Source: Hymenolepis diminuta
Taxonomy: Eukaryota > Platyhelminthes > Cestoda > Cyclophyllidea > Hymenolepididae
Direction of reading: 5' to 3'
Length of the DNA stretch: 64,000 nt
Assembly: GCA_900708905.1 (NCBI GenBank)
Contig: CAADRB010000005.1
Location: 6,102,061-6,166,060 of the forward strand
A program made the position numbers and the translations under genes. Numbering within the stretch: position 1 is the stretch's first letter; the number at the start of each line of letters is the position of its first letter. The notes below the pieces were generated by a model, which saw nothing but the letters and a program-made list of their open reading frames with translations, was not told the DNA's origin and searched no databases. Below, piece by piece: positions 58,329 to 64,000 of this stretch.

Positions 58329-61300
58329 ATGGACCAAATAACAGATATTGATTACCTGAAAATTCAACGCAAGTATCTTATTCCTTTGGCAGAATCTGTA
58401 TGATTAATAATACTACCAGTAATATTCTTTGTTAGTTTATTGAAATTGCTGAGAATCCCTCTTCGCTACCCGAGTTTAAAGATTTTATTATCAGCAATAA
58501 TTCGACACCATGTAATAAAGATAATGTCAAAAACTGGCGAAAGGATGCATTGAATGGTTTGTTTTGGTCGTTTTTTTACCTATTCTCAGCACTACAATAT
58601 GCACATAAGAAATTAGCCCCCGTCGATATAATCGAGCCTGAAACGTCGAATATTTTGAAACGAACATGTGATGAAATTGATGCTGATGAATCAGAGCCTC
58701 TTACATCTGCACGAAAAAGACAAAAATTAGCTTCAAGTTTGCCTTTGTTCCTCTTATAACGTTTGTTCTTAGAATGTGATATTTCTTGCTCTATCCCCGT
58801 AAATAGAGTTACAGATATAAAAGGCACAGTGCCCAATAATTTACTGGTTTGTGTTCTGCTATCTGGTTAATTTCTTTTTCATTTAGGATCAGGTTGCACT
58901 GGCTCTTAAATGCAACTTGTATCCTGAAGATAGTTTGGATATTCCTCCAACAGTGCTTATTAATGGTCCACCTTTTTGTGGAAAGACCAAATTGATAAAA
59001 TCTATCGCAGGGGTAATTCGTTAAGTGGATTTTATTTTTTGTTGATATTAGACCCTTCAAGTTAACTACATTTCAGTAACTGTGGGTGTTATAAATCCCA
59101 CTGCTCGTTCATGGAGGGAGATTTTCTGTCAAGCCAAGGTAAGAATTTTCATCTTGATTTCTAAATTTCCTAGAAATTTGCCCCTTGTATTCTACATATT
59201 GATGCAATTGAATGTATGGAGAAGCAAAATGCTCCAATTGGGGGTTTTAGGGTTGTCTGTTTGCTGAAAAACGAACTTTTACCAGGTGATACTTTGCCTT
59301 TTTCCGTCGAACCCCTCTCCCCTATTTTAGAATGTGTTGGAACAGGAGTAACTATTGTTGGCGAGACTCGAAGGCTTCTTGTGAGTCTTCCACAAGATCT
59401 CACGGATCTATTTACCGATCGTTTCACTTTCGGAATGATGGAGGAATCCTGTCGTCTAAAGTTTGATTGCAGGTCATATACTATTGTCTTCTTTTAGTCT
59501 TCTTTCAAAGTACTTGCTGGAAGGAAATTCAGATGCTTCTTCTGATACTAAAATTCTTTTTCTGGGTGATGGATTAACTATTCGTGATGTTGCTCGCCGT
59601 ACACCTGGTTACGAAGCGGGAGACCTAATACGCCTAATTCGGGCCCTTTACATGGAGCTTATCTCAAAATTAGGAGAGGAGGTGAGTTGTTTGACTAATT
59701 TTTATTTAATACACAATCGATGCATTAGCCTGGTTCGAAATTTCGGTAGAAACGCGGCATAGACTAAACAATTCACAGCATAAGCGACATCCTTTAGAGA
59801 GGAAAAGAATTTGCTCAAATTGACAATTTGAATACTCCGAGGCGTATAGATCTCCCCTAGTGTTATAGTAATGTGTAGTCGCATTAACACAACTACACCA
59901 AGTGGGAGGTAGAGAAGGAGGAAGCAACTGCTCATTGCCAAGTGGCCTGCAATGCGTCCGAGCTCCTGAACTCCGCCCCATCTTTTTGCCACAGCTTTGC
60001 GCCATCTTTGAGCTCTCCACAGCTGTAAAATTATCACAACATTCAACGCAAGAACTAATACGACAGGCAAAAAGAATGTCACTACTGTGGAAAACACAAC
60101 GGCAAAGTCAGCTAGTTGTGGTGGGCTCTGTCGATCCATTCTGCATAAGCCATCTTGAAGTGTTTGTACAACCAGTATGGGAATATTTCCTAGAGCACCG
60201 ATTAGAAGAACTGTTAGACAAGCCCACAGAGCATGTTTGCGGTATAAACAAGCGTGAAATTTGATGGGATGGTAGGTAGTCAGGACGCGATCAATAGAGA
60301 ATACTACTACCAAATAGGAAGAAGCAAAATACATAGTGTTTGGTAGGTATTCAAACACCTTGCAATTTGTCGTTGATATGGCGTCGAGTTTAAAGCAGTA
60401 ACTACCATTGGTAGCATAGTCGAGACCCCTTCCAAGAAAGTCGTCAAGAATGGTATTTAAGAGAAGGGAGACATTGTGAACCACGGCCAAACTAGTAGCA
60501 AAGATGGAGAAACGTGTACGGGAGGGGTTTTCGCACCAGAAAATGCTAATAATGAGACTATTTCCAATAAATCCGAGGATCGCAATGACTGGAGACCCAT
60601 AAGCTCTGAAAGCACCGACCAGAGCACTGTAGCGAGATGAATCGGAAGAGAAACGGTCAAGCATAGTGAACAAGTAGTGAGTGCAAAGGGAACAGAATTC
60701 AAATCGTTAAGTCAAGTGCGGAGTAAAACTCATCTAATTTGTTTTTTTTCGTTCGATTGCAGTGCGATGGCAATTCCGCATTGGGTCAAGTTACTTGGGA
60801 AGTGCTGGATGCTGCGTTGAATCAAGTTATTCCTGCCATCAAAAACACGGCTGAATTCGTCACAATTCCTGATGTCACCTGGAACGATGTTGGTGGACTA
60901 GAGAAGACCAAAACACAACTGTATAACCAATTTATGGTTGGTTCCCTTTTCATTAATATGCAGTTTGAACCTACTTTTGAAAACAATTGTAATAGGTCTT
61001 TACGGGCGACATTTTGCGTTCCTTTGTATTTTCCTGGTCCTGTATTTCAAAGACGGGTTCGAATTCATCTGATGGCAGGGGAAAACGTACAACCGGATGG
61101 GTGGTTGCGCCATTTCCTTGATTTTAAGTCTGAAATCTTCTAAGTTCACTTCTCCTGCTATATTGAAAATTATGTAATCTGCTCAAAGCTTTTGATTTAC
61201 TGGAGTAAGTCAATAAATATGCATGCAAACCCACTTTCAGCAGATCAAATTTACATTAAACAGCCTTCAAACGGTTGTCCAATGGAATTCAGGCCGACTA

Positions 61301-63849
61301 GATTGTTGTAAGCGAGTGTAACCAATACATGGACTTTTTCGTTTGCAATTTTCGAATGTCCTATTCCTTCCTGTTCATTTAATGCTGCACTGAAAGCAAT
61401 GCATCTCTCTATTTAATTCGTTTCCTTGCTCTTTTATTATCAAATAGACATAAATTTGTTTTTGAATTTCATTATTAGTGTTCTTACTTATTAACATTCA
61501 CTTATACTTTTTTGAGCTCTTATTTTCTACTGGCGTACGTATGTTGTTCATCCGGAATGTAGTGTAGGAAGCGTGGTCAAAATAATTCTTTATTAAAGGA
61601 CGTCTTGTCGGTAAGACATTTTAAAATGAAAGGGGATAGAAAGAATGAGAGATAGAAAGACGGATCAAGAGACACTAAAGATGAGAAGGAATGACTATCT
61701 TGTCATAATGGCCACTGTCCCCTGCTGTAGCGCGGAAATGAAGTTGATTAAAGCTCATATTCTGGCTTCTGAACGATTACTGCTTCCCGAAGATTGTACG
61801 GTAGTTAGCAAGAGGAAGTTCTAATTTTGAGCCGAAACACATCCATGCAGTCCGATGAGAATGTTATTGCCTTACCTTATTGCCTACCTTTTAGCTTCTC
61901 GTAAACGATTGGGAACGGGCCCAGAAGTTACGGCGTCGTTCAGGAGGTGTCTTACTGGAAGGACCTCCAGGTTGTGGAAAGACTTTAATCGCCAAGGCTC
62001 TCTCCAACACTGCAGGCTTGAATTTCCTCTCTGTGAAGGGTCCTGAAATATTGAACAAGTACCAAGGTGAGAGCGAGCGTCGAATCCGGGAAATATTTGA
62101 GCGAGCGCGCGCCTGCCAACCCTGTCTTGTCTTCTTTGACGAGATTGACGCTATTTGCCCAAGACGAGATGGCGATGAATCCAGTGGAAGTCGTGTGAGT
62201 GTCGTAAATCAAATGTTGGTGGAATTGGACGGAATCGATAAACATCGTCAAGCAAGAGTGTTCGTGGTGGGTGCCACCAATAGAAAAGATATGATTGACG
62301 AGGCCATTCTCAGACCAGGTCGGTTAGGATTGCATCTGTATGTGGCACCTCCAGAAAGTCAACAGGATCGCGCTGATGTTCTCTCAGCCTGTACTCGCTG
62401 CGCCACTGCACCACGTATTGAAGGTGGAATGGATGTGCTCAATCGAGTAGCAGCTGACTCCCGGACTAACACAATGAGGCAAGTTATCTTAATTTAGATA
62501 AAAAACAACATAAGGTTTTCGGCTCTCTGTTATTGTCATGATCTGCTCTTCTTTTAGGTAACTAACACTTAGATTCCCTAAGTAGTTTCACTAGATATTC
62601 TGATACAGATATCAGAATATGTAGTTTGTATTTCCAAATAAACGGGAAATAAATAAGCAGGAAGTAAATAGATGAAAATAAAGTATATTCAATTGAAGAA
62701 AGATTTCAGAGGAAATATCATTTCCTTCTATATAACACCGTAGAGTTAACCAACCGTCCGTCGTATTCACGAGATCGATTGGAAAACGAGAGGAATCCCA
62801 TCGAGTTCTGGTAGTACACAGGGTCCAGAGGCTGTTCACGAGTGAGAGAGCTTTAAGGTATAGAATGCAAAGGATTAATAACATCGAAACTATTTAAAGT
62901 ATAGTATCCTTCACAATGCGAGAAATCAAACCCTCTTAGTCTGAGTTATTTATGGTCGCGAACTCGTCTCCTTTCCATTCTTCAGCTTGGTGGATATGGT
63001 GGCTGTCCATATTCTTGCACGTAAACGAGCGAGACCACTATATACAAAGTTGTTTTGATAGTCGCATACAATTCTTCTACAGGGCTGGACCCTCCTAACA
63101 CAGCGACAGAAGATTAATCGCTCTTTAGAAGCGAAATTGGGCAATATATAGTGAGTTAAGCTGTGCAGTGAAATTTGTAGAGGGTTTCTGGTACACTACG
63201 ATAGAGGCGTCTTATTTGCTTTTCGTCGGCGAGAGTAGAATGATATTGGACTCTTTCGAATGTGGATCTGTCACCGTAAGGTATGTAAATGGACCTGTAG
63301 ATGATAAGTTGGAGTTGGATCCCGTGAGAATTTTGATTTGAAAAGTGAGTTGGAATAGCAGGATGATAGATTCTGGTAAGATTATAAACACTGGTTGGAT
63401 CTTCTCACATGATTTTTCTCCTTAGTAAGTTCGGGAGTGGGCGTCTGACAGGTTTCTTTTTTGTTTTGGGAACTGGATAAGGTTGGGCTCATGAATTTGA
63501 TATTGCGACCGGCAACGTAACGTAGAGAGAGGCACTGGACACTTTATAGGGAACATCATCTAGTTTGGGGCTTCCAAGATTTTTCCATGCCTGGGAGGGG
63601 ACGATGATATTGAAGCCAGTGTTGACCTGGAGCTCAAATGGTAAGTCGTTAACGCTAAACTTAAGGTATCTTCTAGAATTAATGTTTGCCTGCATTAACG
63701 TACCATGACTATTATACATGTTTCCTCTTTGTAGTGGTGCTGATTTAGAGAACCTGCTAGAAGCAGCCAAATTAAATGCACAGTTGGAGAAACGCGATTT
63801 TCTTATTGAGGCTGATTTTCGAGTTGCCCTCCAAGAACTAAAAAAGTGA
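58329..63849 (+). CDS. NVL: Nuclear valosin-containing protein-like AAA ATPase
   Basis: Eleven exons: 58329-58397, 58436-58556, 58590-58736, 58815-58846, 58887-59012, 59052-59138, 59174-59472, 59498-59681, 60763-60936, 61895-62478 and 63735-63849. They give 645 residues with consistent phases. NVL (yeast Rix7) is a nuclear unfoldase-type ATPase that remodels pre-60S ribosomes. The D2 domain is convincing: TIPDVTWNDVGGLE leads in, Walker A GPPGCGKT (436-443), LSVKGPEILNKYQGESE, Walker B FFDE (D495-E496) followed by the NVL-typical IDAICPRR, then AILRPGRL and SGADL. D1 is strongly diverged: Walker A GPPFCGKT (150-157) is present but Walker B reads HIDA (D204-A205), without the glutamate. A basic KRQK patch precedes D1. 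The protein is shorter than human NVL (856). Exon 10 ends at a GC donor. The start is the first in-frame ATG after an acceptor; upstream exons are possible. Confidence 0.9.
59702..60673 (-). CDS. Rhodopsin-type (class A) GPCR, intronless, nested in NVL intron 8
   Basis: An uninterrupted 323-residue frame has seven hydrophobic segments. Landmarks: TM1 GNSL (N38), the disulfide pair C104 and C177, TM3 SIDR (D128-R129, a DRY variant followed by V), TM4 W150, TM5 P203, TM6 LYLP (P257) and TM7 NCLVY (N301, a variant of NPxxY). TM2 has LAVVHN where LAxxD is usual, so D2.50, the conserved sodium-site residue, is histidine. N89-G-S is a possible glycosylation site in the first outer loop. It looks like a peptide-receptor-related or flatworm-specific orphan receptor; the ligand is unknown. 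The gene fills the NVL intron except for 20 nt at its 3' end and 89 nt at its 5' end, on the opposite strand. Its UTRs must therefore overlap NVL exons. Confidence 0.9.
   Translation of the reverse strand: MFTMLDRFSSDSSRYSALVGAFRAYGSPVIAILGFIGNSLIISIFWCENPSRTRFSIFATSLAVVHNVSLLLNTILDDFLGRGLDYATNGSYCFKLDAISTTNCKVFEYLPNTMYFASSYLVVVFSIDRVLTTYHPIKFHACLYRKHALWACLTVLLIGALGNIPILVVQTLQDGLCRMDRQSPPQLADFAVVFSTVVTFFLPVVLVLALNVVIILQLWRAQRWRKAVAKRWGGVQELGRIAGHLAMSSCFLLLYLPLGVVVLMRLHITITLGEIYTPRSIQIVNLSKFFSSLKDVAYAVNCLVYAAFLPKFRTRLMHRLCIK
60937..61894. other. NVL intron 9, repeat fragment
   Basis: About 1 kb between exons ending NQFM and starting LLVNDWERAQ. It contains a purine-rich fragment at about 61627-61700 ('atagaaagacggatcaagagac...gatgagaag') similar to 41390-41440. 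No gene is seen. Confidence 0.55.
62479..63734. other. NVL intron 10 with GC donor and Gypsy-like relic
   Basis: The donor is AG followed by gcaagt (62479-62484), the usual form of a GC-AG intron, and the acceptor is ttgtag at 63729-63734. Joining there gives TM-SGADL in frame, as expected for AAA proteins. The second half of the intron is filled by retrotransposon sequence. Confidence 0.75.
63130..63720 (-). mobile_element. Gypsy-like retrotransposon relic (protease region) in NVL intron 10
   Basis: On the minus strand, HGTLMQANINSRRYLKFSV leads into a retropepsin-like segment with VNTG in place of the catalytic DTG, followed by WKNLGSPKL, a typical Gypsy-protease block. Nearby blocks (for example 'tctggtacactacga' and 'ggaccctttcgaatgtg' in related form) match the relic at 55780-56570. 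The element is antisense to NVL and inactive. Its apparent open frame extends into exon 11 only by chance. Confidence 0.6.
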
Positions 63850-64000
63850 CTGTATATTTTGTATACATGATGATTTCCAAGTTTTTTTCCTCGGTTTCTT
63901 GTAACGGTCCAAAGATTTGGATTCAACTATTGTTTCAAATTTGAGTTTAAAGGATTTTAGAAGGAGTGTTGTGGGAACCGATTGTTGCGAATTGCATCGA
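63850..64000. other. Sequence downstream of NVL
   Basis: Probable NVL 3' UTR. No polyadenylation signal or further gene is visible before the window ends. Confidence 0.4.

Noticed and set aside
58315..58331. Spliced-leader acceptor supplying the NVL start codon
   Set aside because: An ATG added directly before the acceptor would be out of frame and meet a stop at once. The internal ATG at 58329 is needed, and trans-splicing upstream of it remains untested.
58550..58759. Continuous frame reading through NVL intron 2 and past exon 3
   Set aside because: Splicing at 58556/58590 and 58736/58815 keeps the NVL frame and reaches the AAA domain; the continuous frame ends soon after exon 3.
59902..60264. 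120-codon plus-strand frame inside the GPCR
   Set aside because: It is the complement of transmembrane coding sequence and is not part of the NVL reading frame.
61855..62046. Alternative frame over the start of NVL exon 10
   Set aside because: The exon frame from 61895 gives RRRSGGVLLEGPPGCGKT; this one does not.

Overview
The window is eukaryotic. It is AT-rich, its genes are split into small exons with GT-AG introns from tens of bases to about 11 kb, and over half of it is degenerate interspersed repeats. The protein-coding content (animal HDAC1, MAP4K, PPP1R37, NVL and a rhodopsin-type GPCR) makes it metazoan. Divergent proteins, two Tc1/mariner lineages, an EGF/thrombospondin membrane protein and short LTR-like repeats suggest a parasitic flatworm, most likely a tapeworm. 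That placement is inference, because no taxonomic marker is present. There is one 50-base assembly gap at 37373-37422.

Layout. 1-11137 (minus): the 5' part of a MAP4K-type germinal-centre kinase gene. Seven spliced exons give the whole kinase domain and a proline-rich linker; the rest lies beyond the left edge. 11138-11371: a 234-bp head-to-head promoter region. 11372-13085 (plus): complete HDAC1 in three exons. 13.1-19.0 kb: repeat-rich intergenic DNA with one unassigned candidate exon and a tRNA-like SINE head. 18968-20873 (plus): a complete four-exon type I membrane protein with EGF-like modules and one thrombospondin type-1 repeat. 20.9-28.4 kb: transposon-rich. It holds a full-length mariner (23704-24970) with inverted ends and TA duplication sitting inside an otherwise continuous reading frame, and a second, different mariner-family relic. 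28376-52384 (minus): a 24-kb PPP1R37 (LRRC68) gene of eight exons, recognised by its PP1-docking motif and leucine-rich repeats. Its introns hold several repeat families. 52.4-58.3 kb: repeats and a Gypsy-like relic. 58329-63849 (plus): NVL, a two-domain AAA ATPase of eleven exons. Its intron 8 is almost entirely filled by an intronless GPCR gene on the opposite strand (59702-60673).

How the genes relate. They are unrelated housekeeping and signalling genes rather than a pathway. MAP4K and HDAC1 probably share a promoter region. NVL and the nested GPCR must share transcribed sequence. The reconstructed exons keep reading frame across every junction (HDAC1 497 aa, EGF/TSP1 protein 596 aa, PPP1R37 684 aa, NVL 645 aa), which is the main support for these models. 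No wholly new biological system was found. The most unusual points are the tightly nested GPCR, the NVL first AAA domain that has lost its Walker B glutamate, and the in-frame mariner insertion.
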